64,000 nt of DNA from Thermoleptolyngbya sichuanensis A183 (GTDB taxonomy: Bacteria > Cyanobacteriota > Cyanobacteriia > Elainellales > Elainellaceae): the NCBI RefSeq assembly GCF_013177315.1, contig NZ_CP053661.1, positions 3,720,001 to 3,784,000 of the forward strand. Reading direction: 5' to 3'. Positions 1-7,873 of this stretch are shown here, one piece after another. The first letter of the stretch is position 1; every line of letters starts with the position of its first letter. Below the pieces are notes generated by a model. The model worked only from the letters and a program-made list of their open reading frames with translations, was not told the DNA's origin and did not search any database. Made by a program: the position numbers and the translations under genes.

Positions 1-1340
1 AAGCCAAAGAAATCGACCGGGTGGCCCAGTCGCGGGCAGACCGAGTGACGAGCCACTGGTGGCAGGGCGTGATTTCGCTGGACGGCAAGATTTGCTACGA
101 CGAATATCGCCAGCCGCCTGTGACGACAGCGGTAACCACACCCCGACTCGGCTATCAGCAGCAGCTTGAAGGACGCATCCGGGCGACGGAGGCCCGCGGC
201 GTTTTGCTGGGGCTGCCGATGTTGTGCGATCGCCTCCAGCTTTCGCTGTTTGAAAAGCAGGTGGTTTTGTTGGCGATCGCCCCAGAGGTGAACCGCCGCT
301 ACGCCCGTCTATATCGCTTTTTGCAGGGTGAAGAGTCTGCCGTGTCTGACCTGCCCACGGTGAACCTGGCGCTGCAACTGCTGTGTCGCAATGACCAGGA
401 ATGGCGGGTCGGGCGATCGCGCCTGCTGGATGACGCACCCCTGCTAAAGTTGGGACTACTGGAGCGACACCCGCGCAACACCGACACCCTGCTCAACCAA
501 TCGCTGCGGCTGGTGGCTCCCCTGGTCAGCTTTTTGCTAGACGAACAGCCCCAGGCGGCGGTGCTGGACCGCCTGCTGCAACCTGCCGCCGTCGAGTCGT
601 TTTTGACCCTCCGCCGGACGGACGTGCCGTGGGATGCGCTGGTATTGCCAGAATCGCTGATCGGGCGGCTGCGATCGCTCTGTGATCTGGCCAGCGCCGC
701 TGCCGTCTCCCCGACCGCCAGCGGGCCCGTCGCTGTCCTGGCTGGGCCCTCAGGGGTCGGCAAAACCCTTGCTGCCGAGGCGATCGCCCACACGCTGGGG
801 CAGCCCTTGGCAATGGTCGATCTGTCCCAGGTCAACCCGGCCGACTTTCCTCTGCTGCTGCAAGACATCGAGTCTACCCGTCCGCCGCTGCTGCTGGTGA
901 AATCGGCCCAGCTTTGGCTGCGACGGTCAGCGGCGATCGCCCCTTCGGAAATCTCCCGCCTGCTCTCTCTCCGGCAAGAAGATGGAACGCTGACCCTATT
1001 CAGCCTGCCCCACGCCGAGGCGATCGCCCTGCCCTGGCAACGCCAGCTCCGTCCGGTTCTCTCGTTTGCCATGCCCGACGCGGCCCAGCGCTGGCAGCTT
1101 TGGCAGCAAACAGAACTGTTTCCGCAAAGCAGCCCCATCGACTGGGAGGCGCTGGCCAAGCAGCTTGCCGTATCCGGTGGCGAGATTCGGGCGATCGCCC
1201 AGACTGCCCGCCAGCTTCAGCTTGCCAAGGATGCGCCCCTGACCGAACACTTGCAGCGGGCGATCGCCCTGCGAGGACATTCTCTCTCACTGCCACTGCG
1301 GTCGCGCAGCCGGGGGCGCAAAGTGCAGAAAGAGTCTTAG
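1..1340 (+). CDS. AAA+ ATPase, contractile-injection-system type (5' end cut off)
   Basis: The reading frame is open to the left edge, so the gene starts outside the window; the GTG at 21 is internal or at best an alternative start. The N-terminal half has a helical/winged-helix region (around LSLFEKQVVLLAIAPEVN, then RYARLYRFLQG and PTVNLALQLLC) that resembles the domain preceding the AAA module in Pvc15-like ATPases of extracellular contractile injection systems. Walker A is GPSGVGKT near nt 748-771 and a sensor-2-like GGEIRAIA lies near the C-terminus. The expected acidic Walker B is missing: the hydrophobic strand LLLV is followed by Lys-Ser. Known eCIS ATPases are thought to help assembly or loading; that role here is inferred. 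The kinase gene follows after 54 bp. Family call is moderate, because the upstream neighbours are not visible. Confidence 0.65.
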   Translation, partial: AKEIDRVAQSRADRVTSHWWQGVISLDGKICYDEYRQPPVTTAVTTPRLGYQQQLEGRIRATEARGVLLGLPMLCDRLQLSLFEKQVVLLAIAPEVNRRYARLYRFLQGEESAVSDLPTVNLALQLLCRNDQEWRVGRSRLLDDAPLLKLGLLERHPRNTDTLLNQSLRLVAPLVSFLLDEQPQAAVLDRLLQPAAVESFLTLRRTDVPWDALVLPESLIGRLRSLCDLASAAAVSPTASGPVAVLAGPSGVGKTLAAEAIAHTLGQPLAMVDLSQVNPADFPLLLQDIESTRPPLLLVKSAQLWLRRSAAIAPSEISRLLSLRQEDGTLTLFSLPHAEAIALPWQRQLRPVLSFAMPDAAQRWQLWQQTELFPQSSPIDWEALAKQLAVSGGEIRAIAQTARQLQLAKDAPLTEHLQRAIALRGHSLSLPLRSRSRGRKVQKES

Positions 1341-1394
1341 CAGATTGGCAATCCAAAATCGTCAATACTAAAATCCAAAAGCGGTATTGCCCCC

Positions 1395-3317
1395 ATGTAT
1401 TGCCTCAACCCCCGCTGTCCCAAGCCCGCCAATCCCCAGAGCCATCGCTTTTGTCAGACCTGCGGGGCGCGGCTGCTGCTGGGCGATCGCTATCGAGCCT
1501 ATCAACCCCTGGGCAATGGCGAATCGAGCCGCACCTTTTTGGGGCTAGATACCCACCAAATTACCGACAACCGCTGCATTATCAAGCGCTTTCAAAACCA
1601 AACCGGCGAAGAACGATTTCGACAAGAAACCGCGCGACTCGACGAACTCAGCAGCCATCCGCAAATTCCCGATCTCTACGCCTACTTTGAGCGAGAAGAT
1701 GCCCAATTTCTGGTGCAGGAATTTGTCGAAGGGCGCAGCCTGTTTCAGGAAATGACCCAGGACGGCAGCTTCGACGAATCCCAAATTCGCGCCCTGCTGG
1801 CTGAGATCTTGCCCCTCCTGCAATTTCTCCACGACCACCAGATTATCCATCGAGACATCAAGCCCACAAACCTGATTCGCAAAGGGCAGCCCCCCAGCGG
1901 CGGGCAGCAGGCAGAACTCGATGTCACCAGTTGGGCGCTAACAGACGCACCAGAGCTAACGGGCTGGCTGCAACCCTCCAAAATCCAAAATCCAAAATCC
2001 AAAATCCAAAATCCAAAATCCCTCGTTTTGGTCGATTTTGGCGCAGCCAAACGCCTCACCCAATCCGCCCTGGCCCGCCCGGGAACCCTCATGGGCAGCG
2101 CCGAGTATGCCGCACCAGAGCAACTGATGGGCCATGCAACCTACGCCAGCGATTTATACAGCTTGGGCGTAACCTGCATTCAGCTTTTGACAGGGCTGAG
2201 TCCGTTTGAGCTATTTGACGGCGTGCGGGGGCTGTGGCACTGGCGGTCGGTAGCGGGTACTGTCAGCGACACCCTGGCACAGGTTTTGGACAAAATGCTG
2301 GCCACGAGCTTGGGCGATCGCTTTTCTTCGGCCGCTGCGGTGATGGACGTGCTTGGCATTCGGAATCAGGAATCGGGGGTCGGCAATCCGGGAACCAGGG
2401 TCAGCCTGAAACCCGAACCCGAAAGCCACTGGCGCTGTGTGGGGACGCTGGAGGCAGGGGCGGGGGTAAATGCGATCGCCCCCCTCCCTGGTCGAGATCT
2501 GCTGTTTAGCGGCGGCAATGACGGGCGGCTGGTGGTGTGGGACTGCGATCGCGGCGAGGCGCTGTGGATGTTTGAGGAGCCAGGGGTGGTCGTGACGACG
2601 GTGGCGGTGAGTCCCTTGGGCGATGCGCTGGCCAGCGGCGGCTTTGACCGCACCATCAAGCTCTGGGATTGGCAGTCCGGCACACTAACGCGGACGCTGG
2701 CGGGCCATACGGACGTAGTGACGGCGATCGCCTTTGCTCCCGATAGCACCCTCTACAGTGCCAGCCGCGACAAAACGATTCGCCAATGGCTGCCCCACAC
2801 CGGCGAGGCGATCGCCACCTTCAGCAGCCACAAAGCAGCAGTAGAGGCGATCGCCCTCCACCCGCAGCAGCCGATTCTGGTCAGCGGTGGCGCAGAGGGC
2901 GCGGTAAAAATTTGGCATACTGGCACGCGAGAACTGCTGCGAACCCTGTCGGGGCACGGGGCCCAAGTGAGTGCGATCGCCTTACCGCCAGAGTCGGCTA
3001 CGGCGCAAAGCAGCAGCGTCCTCAGCGGCAGTTGGGATATGTCGCTTAAGCTGCGGAACCTGCACGCGGGCGGGCTGCGCTACAACCTGACTGGCCATCT
3101 ATTGCCGATTACGGCCCTCTCTTGCAACCCATCCGCCCGCCTGCTGTCTACCGCCAGCCACGACACTACGGTTAAAATCTGGAATCTAGAAACAGGGGCG
3201 CTGCAAGCGACTCTCACAGGACACACGGCTGCGGTGGAGAGCGTCGCATTTTTGTCCAAGAAGCGTCTCGCCAGCGCTGGACGAGACGGCACAATCAGGC
3301 TCTGGCAGGTATCCTAA
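1395..3317 (+). CDS. Ser/Thr protein kinase with seven WD40 repeats
   Basis: The start ATG opens with a four-cysteine zinc ribbon (CLNPRCPKP...FCQTCGARL), common in cyanobacterial Hanks-type kinases. The kinase domain spans about residues 36-315: a modified Gly loop GNGESSRTFL, catalytic HRDIKPTNL near residue 152 and DFGAAK near 214. About residues 345-640 form seven WD40 units (ending in VVWD, IKLWD, IRQW, VKIW, LKLR, VKIW, IRLW), enough for one closed propeller that could serve as a protein docking platform. No transmembrane segment is visible, so it is probably cytosolic. Odd feature: between HRD and DFG, six copies of the heptamer CCAAAAT are translated in frame, extending the catalytic-to-activation-loop linker. 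Substrates are unknown. Confidence 0.9.
   Translation: MYCLNPRCPKPANPQSHRFCQTCGARLLLGDRYRAYQPLGNGESSRTFLGLDTHQITDNRCIIKRFQNQTGEERFRQETARLDELSSHPQIPDLYAYFEREDAQFLVQEFVEGRSLFQEMTQDGSFDESQIRALLAEILPLLQFLHDHQIIHRDIKPTNLIRKGQPPSGGQQAELDVTSWALTDAPELTGWLQPSKIQNPKSKIQNPKSLVLVDFGAAKRLTQSALARPGTLMGSAEYAAPEQLMGHATYASDLYSLGVTCIQLLTGLSPFELFDGVRGLWHWRSVAGTVSDTLAQVLDKMLATSLGDRFSSAAAVMDVLGIRNQESGVGNPGTRVSLKPEPESHWRCVGTLEAGAGVNAIAPLPGRDLLFSGGNDGRLVVWDCDRGEALWMFEEPGVVVTTVAVSPLGDALASGGFDRTIKLWDWQSGTLTRTLAGHTDVVTAIAFAPDSTLYSASRDKTIRQWLPHTGEAIATFSSHKAAVEAIALHPQQPILVSGGAEGAVKIWHTGTRELLRTLSGHGAQVSAIALPPESATAQSSSVLSGSWDMSLKLRNLHAGGLRYNLTGHLLPITALSCNPSARLLSTASHDTTVKIWNLETGALQATLTGHTAAVESVAFLSKKRLASAGRDGTIRLWQVS
1978..2019 (+). 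repeat. Heptamer tandem repeat (CCAAAAT x6) inside a kinase gene
   Basis: Six perfect units of CCAAAAT lie at residues about 195-209 of the kinase and encode a Ser/Lys/Ile/Gln/Asn/Pro-rich insert. Three heptamers make 21 bp, so six units preserve the reading frame. The same heptamer occurs in noncoding DNA here (about 1362-1380, 26490-26518, 32438-32482), matching the short tandemly repeated repetitive sequences known in filamentous cyanobacteria. Confidence 0.9.
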
Positions 3318-3732
3318 GCAAGTTTCAACCACTGAGTAAAAATGAGTAGAAAGACTCATTTAGCTAGGCCAGTAGCTGTGTGTTTCCGGATCAATAAACG
3401 ATGAATTTTTCAGGAAGCTGGCTGAATCGGCTAAAACCCTGATGTAGCAGGCATCTTAGATTGTTATATTTGAGGGAACTAAGGGGTTTCACCCCTCAAG
3501 GCTAACCGTATTTTCCGGACTGCTTAATCTGTGCTTTGTATTTTTTGAATCCAGTCTAAGTGTTTGCACGTAGAAAGCTGACTAATTGACGGATTCTCAA
3601 TAGTTACACCTGCTTTAGCTTTATGTTAGGCTTCACATAATTTCAGATTAAGTGAATCTAACGAGAAGATTCAGCAGAAACGTAGCTAGCCCCCAGTTCG
3701 CTAGCTGAAAATCATAAAAAGGATGTGCATTT
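3318..3732. other. Noncoding gap with two small inverted repeats
   Basis: This 415-bp A/T-richer stretch has no convincing gene. A hairpin AGGGG-TTTCA-CCCCT at 3482-3496 is not followed by a T-run, so it is a weak terminator candidate for the kinase gene. A second inverted repeat (AGCTAGC...GCTAGCT, 3684-3706) sits about 13 bp before the ribosome binding site of the next gene and could affect its translation or stability. Confidence 0.5.
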
Positions 3733-4113
3733 ATGATTTCAGGAGCTTTGTCATTCGTTGAATCTACCGGAATGAACACCCATACATCTGCCAAAGACAC
3801 GACTCATTCTCTCTTCAAAACGATTCCACCAGAGCGGGTTGGAATCGATGGTCAGTATGACTATAACGGACTTGCAAATCGCGTCACGCAAGCATTGGAA
3901 CAGCAGTTTAGCTACGAAGAGTTACAACATCTAACGGTGCGCCAGCGAGGAACCGTGGTGATGCTTTCGGGTAAGCTTTCCAGTCAGCACTTGCTTCAGA
4001 AAATTCGCTGTGCCTCTCTCAATGTTTCTGGTGCAACGGATGTTGAAATACATGGTGTAGATATCGTGCCACAGTCTGCTTACCAAGGCACTGCCCAAGC
4101 TAACTGTGCTTAG
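3733..4113 (+). CDS. Small conserved protein, BON-like fold
   Basis: 126 residues. An AAGGA motif about 9 bp upstream supports the ATG at 3733; an internal Met at residue 14 is the alternative. Residues about 45-115 follow a BON-type pattern: a helix (YNGLANRVTQALEQQF), a strand-turn-strand with RQRGTVVMLSGKLSSQ, a second helix, then a strand ending VEIHGVDIV. BON domains bind phospholipid or act as small interaction modules; function here is unknown. There is no signal peptide or membrane segment. It stands alone between a long leader and a repeat-rich gap, so it is probably monocistronic. Confidence 0.6.
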   Translation: MISGALSFVESTGMNTHTSAKDTTHSLFKTIPPERVGIDGQYDYNGLANRVTQALEQQFSYEELQHLTVRQRGTVVMLSGKLSSQHLLQKIRCASLNVSGATDVEIHGVDIVPQSAYQGTAQANCA

Positions 4114-4247
4114 AGCTTACCTCAATTCCGTCGTTCCAAGCAAATAGCCGTAATCAGATGGCTGCATTGTAGAACATAGCTGTAATTGGGTGGCTGAATG
4201 ACTAGGCACTGTTTTAAAACTTTCTAGGCCATTGATTGCTCTGAGTC

Positions 4248-4326
4248 GATCCTCCTCCTTAAAAAGGGGGACTTCCGGGGTGGCTCGGCTCGGTTCCCCC
4301 CTTGTTAAGGGGGGCTAGGGGGGATC
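4248..4326. repeat. Dispersed GGGGGATC-type palindromic repeat
   Basis: Begins GATCCTCC and ends GGGGGGATC, with two internal palindromes of the form CCTTAAAAAGG and CCCCCCTTGTTAAGGGGGG. Related copies lie at 52926-53072 and 53181-53257. All are intergenic. Such GC-clamped palindromes are widespread in cyanobacterial genomes and could fold in RNA as terminators or processing sites. Confidence 0.75.
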
Positions 4327-5197
4327 AAAGGGTTTTAAAACACGCCCTAGGATGCTGGTGGGTGCAGCCGTAACGTACTCCCTTTGAGGCTTTCGATGCA
4401 CTGCGCTAGCGCTCACGCATAGGAGCATCCCACTTTCGATGAAACAGTCAACTGGCGAGCTGTCCATTGAGGTAGGCACAGCGCAGACTCAACATGGCAT
4501 TAACGGAGGCCGTATTCCAGCGAGCACCCGAAATTTGGAGGCGTCGCCCAATCTGTTTGACAGCCGATTCTACGGCTCCTGATCCAATAGAACAGAGTTG
4601 CTCAGCCTGGTAGAACCCATAATTCACGATGCGAGAGCGATGGGTGCTCAGATAGGCTTCAAAATTGCGGGCTTGCTTGCGCCGACAGTCGGCAAAGAGG
4701 GCCCTGGCGGCTTCCACTTGACCTTGCCATAACAGCATTTCCGCCGCTGCTAAGCGCTTGAGCGACCCACCGACTTTGTAGAGGTTTTCTTTGAGATGGT
4801 ACCAATCGAGGATTTCCCAACGGGTCTCAACGGTAGTGAGTTGAGCAAACAGATTCCACACCCCAGCGTGACCATCGCCCAGACAGACCAGTGGGGAGAG
4901 CAAGCGTTGAGCGCTGAGATAATCAATCAAGCTGTCATTGTCTTGGAAGAAGGCGTTGTAATAAATCCCCTCCACCCGCACCGCTTTGTAGTCTCGCCAC
5001 GGGCTATCGGACTCTAGCAGGTCACGCAGACGGACTTTGCCGCCATCAATGCTGACCTCACTGACGCCTTGTTTAGCCTCGGCAGACTCGAACGACTGAC
5101 GCCCCACCAGACGTTGTTGGGTCGAGTGCCCGACCCGCATCCCGGTCAGGGCTACGATGTCATCCTCTGCATCTTGAAACGATTCGTTGGCACTTGA

Positions 5198-6714
5198 CTT
5201 TAGTTTGGACTAATGGTGAAGAGGAAGGCAGTCAATGAGAAGCACCGACTGCCGTAAGGTCAATGAAGTACAACCAACATTGACCCCATGATTTTCAACG
5301 AACTTCAGCAATTTCGCCAAACGTTGTATGCCAGCTTGGGAAACGCCAGAGATGCCCTGTTTGATCTGATGGATGCCGTGTTAGTGAGTGCGTGCATCGT
5401 GTCGTTTGTGAGGCTATCGCAGAGTCCTGTCTTTCGTCGCCAGTGGTCGAGCACCTATGAAGCGTTGCGCGATAGCCGCCTACCCCGATCAAAGGTGCTG
5501 AAGCTGTTGGTGCAGCAGATACCGACTCAGCAGCAACCGTTGTTGGCAAGTGATGCGAGTCGGTGGAACCGTCCTGCTGCCAGGCGTTTGAAAGACCGCA
5601 CCTTATCAGGCAGAACAGGACATGCCCCGATAGCCGGACAAAACTACAGTACCTTAGCCTGGATTGCTGAAGACAGGGGCAGTTGGGCATTACCATTGCG
5701 GCATGAGCGCATCACCAGCTTTGAAACACCCGCCAGTAAAGCGGCATTCCAACTCAAACAAGTGACTCGGCAGTTAGCGGTGCGTCCGTTGGCGATCTAC
5801 GACCGAGGGTACGGCAATGCCAGTTTTGTCAACCAAACGGCAGGGATTGAGGCAGACTTGCTGCTGCGGGTTACATCCAATCGATGTGTCTATGGCGCGC
5901 CCCCAGCGTATCGAGGGCGAGGCGCACCTGCCAAGCATGGACATAAGATGAAACTCAATGACCCTGACACTTGGAGTGTCCCGGTCGAAACCGTTGAAGT
6001 CGATGATCCCAACTGGGGACGAGTGCGGGTCAGTCGTTGGAGTGCATACCATTTCCGCAAATCCCCCAAACGGGCAATGGAAGTGTTGCGCGTGGAGGTG
6101 CTGGAGACACAGAGCAGCACGCGACGCTTGGCTCCTTTGTGGTTAGTTTGGCTGGGTGAGCAGATGCCTCCGTTAGAAACCCTGTGGTTGCACTACCTCC
6201 GTCGCTTTGCCATTGAACACTGGTATCGCTTTGCCAAGCAGAGGCTATATTGGACACATCCCCAGTTCAGTTCTGTATCGGCAACCGAACAGTGGAGCAG
6301 CCTGATGCCGTTGCTCAGTTGGCAGTTGTGGTTAGCGCGAAAGGACTGTACTGACCACCCCTTGCCCTGGCAGGCACCGCAAGAAACGTTGACTCCGGGT
6401 CGGGTCGCACAAGCGTTTGCAGGCATTTTGGCAGCGATTGGCACCCCTGCTCCTGCGCCTAAACCTCGTGGTAAATCGCCAGGACGAGGCAAGGGGCACA
6501 AGCCAACTCCTCGTCCCTGCTATCCGATGGTCAAAAAACGAGCCTCGAAACGCAAGACATCCGAACAATCCCTGAACAGTCCGGTTGCAACAGCAGCTTA
6601 ACTGCGAGCAGGATTGTATCCAATTCCTTAAGTTCAACTGTTATGAACGGTTGAGCAGATTCTTTATGGCATCCTGTTGAGCATTATTGTGATGCCAGTT
6701 AGTCCAAACTAAAG
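5198..6714 (+). mobile_element. DDE-type IS nested in ISKra4-like copy A
   Basis: The termini are perfect 16-bp inverted repeats, CTTTAGTTTGGACTAA and TTAGTCCAAACTAAAG. They are flanked by ACTTGA on both sides (5192-5197 and 6715-6720). The uninterrupted site in copy B reads ACTTAA at the same place, which confirms a 6-bp duplication and fixes the insertion point. The element is 1517 bp with one gene and looks intact. Confidence 0.9.
5288..6601 (+). CDS. IS transposase, DDE_5/IS701-like
   Basis: 437 residues, filling most of the element. Likely catalytic acids lie in LASDASRWNR, AIYDRGYGN and RFAIEHWYRFAKQRL, spacing typical of DDE transposases with a beta-strand insert before the Glu. The C-terminal 60 residues are Lys/Arg/Pro-rich (PRGKSPGRGKGHKP), probably DNA-contacting. 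I assign it to the DDE_5 / IS701-like group by these motifs only. Terminal repeats, reading frame and start are intact, so it may be active. Confidence 0.85.
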   Translation: MIFNELQQFRQTLYASLGNARDALFDLMDAVLVSACIVSFVRLSQSPVFRRQWSSTYEALRDSRLPRSKVLKLLVQQIPTQQQPLLASDASRWNRPAARRLKDRTLSGRTGHAPIAGQNYSTLAWIAEDRGSWALPLRHERITSFETPASKAAFQLKQVTRQLAVRPLAIYDRGYGNASFVNQTAGIEADLLLRVTSNRCVYGAPPAYRGRGAPAKHGHKMKLNDPDTWSVPVETVEVDDPNWGRVRVSRWSAYHFRKSPKRAMEVLRVEVLETQSSTRRLAPLWLVWLGEQMPPLETLWLHYLRRFAIEHWYRFAKQRLYWTHPQFSSVSATEQWSSLMPLLSWQLWLARKDCTDHPLPWQAPQETLTPGRVAQAFAGILAAIGTPAPAPKPRGKSPGRGKGHKPTPRPCYPMVKKRASKRKTSEQSLNSPVATAA

Positions 6715-7038
6715 ACTTGAGCGTAGGTTGGCTTTCTCTAGGCCACCACTGAGACGGCTGTAAGCCTTTACGCCTAACCGTTCTGCCTGACTTTGACGAA
6801 TCTCAAGGACCCCTACCAAACTCTTCAATCGGCGAACCCGGCCTCGGGCGGGGTAGGCTTTCTGGTTGACAAAAAAAGGGCAACTCGAGGGCTCACCTCC
6901 TCTAGCATTTGCCGTCGTACAGTCTGCTCGATGCCTTCTAGACTATCGAGCCCCTCTCGGTTGCTATTGCGATACAAAATCTCGGCGATCTCTGCTGTAC
7001 AAGCTTCCAATCGCTTTTGGTCTTCAGGTGTCATGGTG

Positions 7039-7199
7039 CTGACTGCCTGACACATCTCTGGAAACCCCTGATTTCTCGTAGGGGACGCTGGCCCAAAAGC
7101 TCCTCTGACCAAGCCCTCCGGCTCCAACTCAGGAGCTATGGGCTTCGATCCCAAGACAACGAATTTTCTGGGCTTTCGGGACTTGTGTCAGGCAACCAA
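7039..7199. mobile_element. 161-bp MITE related to the IS4-like element at 51.2 kb
   Basis: Its ends share the core TGCCTGACACA / TGTGTCAGGCA with the IS at 51248-52562. It is flanked by the 9-bp direct repeat GTCATGGTG (7030-7038 and 7200-7208), and copy B shows the empty site as GTCCTGGTG. It encodes no transposase, so it was probably mobilised by the IS4-like enzyme. On the minus strand the duplication recreates the ATG of the ISKra4 transposase. Confidence 0.8.
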
Positions 7200-7349
7200 G
7201 TCATGGTGAGTCATCCCTGGGGCTACCCTCCCATTCTCACCCTTCGCACTGTTTTCGCGAAAGTGGGATGCTCCCCTCACGCATCCTGTTGGTTAGTTAC
7301 GTGATTATGTCTACCGACTTAGGGACTTCAAGCTCTGCGGATAGGGCTA

Positions 7350-7778
7350 CTAGCTCCAGAATTGATCCAAATCAAAGCCTGAGATTTCTTCCTGAATTTC
7401 CTGAAAATAGTTGCTGCGGGTTATCATTTCTACTTCCGTTGCGCGGCGGCTTTGATCGATTTCAATTTGCAGTTCTTCTAGGTGCCGGCGGATCTCTTCT
7501 TCCCAGCGCTTTCGCTCGGTAATATCCTGCACAATGCCTTCGTAATAAAGGATGTTTCCTTGCGGATCTCGCACAGCTCTGGTGCTTTCCTCCACCCAGA
7601 TCATCGTCCCATCTTTTTGATAGCTCTGGTAAGTAAACGCTTCAATCTGGTCGGTGATTTCTAGCGCTGTTTTGAAGGCCTGGCGACGCTCTGGCTGGAC
7701 ATAGATTTGGGTCGAAATGTCTTTTACTGAATTCACCATATCTTCGGATGAATCATACCCATAGAGGCGGGCCATGGC
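7350..7778 (-). pseudogene. 3' fragment of the PAS signalling gene split by IS copy B
   Basis: Encodes the rest of the second PAS domain (LYGYDSSEDM..., with the PAC motif GIVQDITERKRWEEE) and a coiled-coil tail ending GFDLDQFWS. It joins in frame to the fragment at 8941-10677 when copy B and one 9-bp duplication are removed. No kinase, cyclase or GGDEF output module follows before the stop at 7350. An ATG lies in the duplicated target (ATGGCC), so an orphan PAS-tail peptide is conceivable. Confidence 0.85.
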
Positions 7779-7873
7779 GGGAGCATCCCACTTTCGCGAA
7801 AACAGTGCGAAGGGTGAGAATGGGAGGGTAGCCCCAGGGATGACTCACCAGGACACCTGAAGACCAAAAGCGA

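Larger units (their letters stand above)
4448..7034 (-). pseudogene. ISKra4-family transposase of copy A, interrupted
   Basis: The transposase begins at the ATG at 7034 (MTPEDQKRLEACTAE...), runs to an A7 tract (T7 on the coding strand) where a -1 shift is needed, continues to 6715, is broken by the 1517-bp nested IS, and resumes at 5197 to end at 4448. The C-terminal part carries the DDE-type residues: SIDGGKVRLR, CLGDGHAGVWN and GSGAVESAVKQIGRR. The copy B homologue differs by few residues (for example GIYYN against GIDYN). With the nested IS present it cannot yield a full transposase. Confidence 0.85.
4421..7276 (-). mobile_element. ISKra4-like element, copy A, carrying two nested insertions
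   Basis: Ends are AGGAGCATCCCACTTTCG and CGAAAGTGGGATGCTCCC, imperfect inverted repeats, flanked by the 9-bp duplication CTCACGCAT (4412-4420 and 7277-7285). Removing the nested IS (5198-6714) and MITE (7039-7199) with their duplications leaves about 1.16 kb, nearly identical in content to copy B at 7779-8940. The element is oriented on the minus strand and its transposase is split by the nested IS. It sits in noncoding DNA downstream of the PAS-protein gene. Confidence 0.9.

Noticed and set aside
299-1159. Long minus-strand frame under the AAA+ ATPase gene
   Set aside because: Shadow of a GC-rich coding region; Ser/Arg-rich product without domains, while the plus-strand product has clear motifs.
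1978-2019. CRISPR-like array
   Set aside because: Units are 7 bp with no spacers, and no cas genes are visible anywhere in the window.
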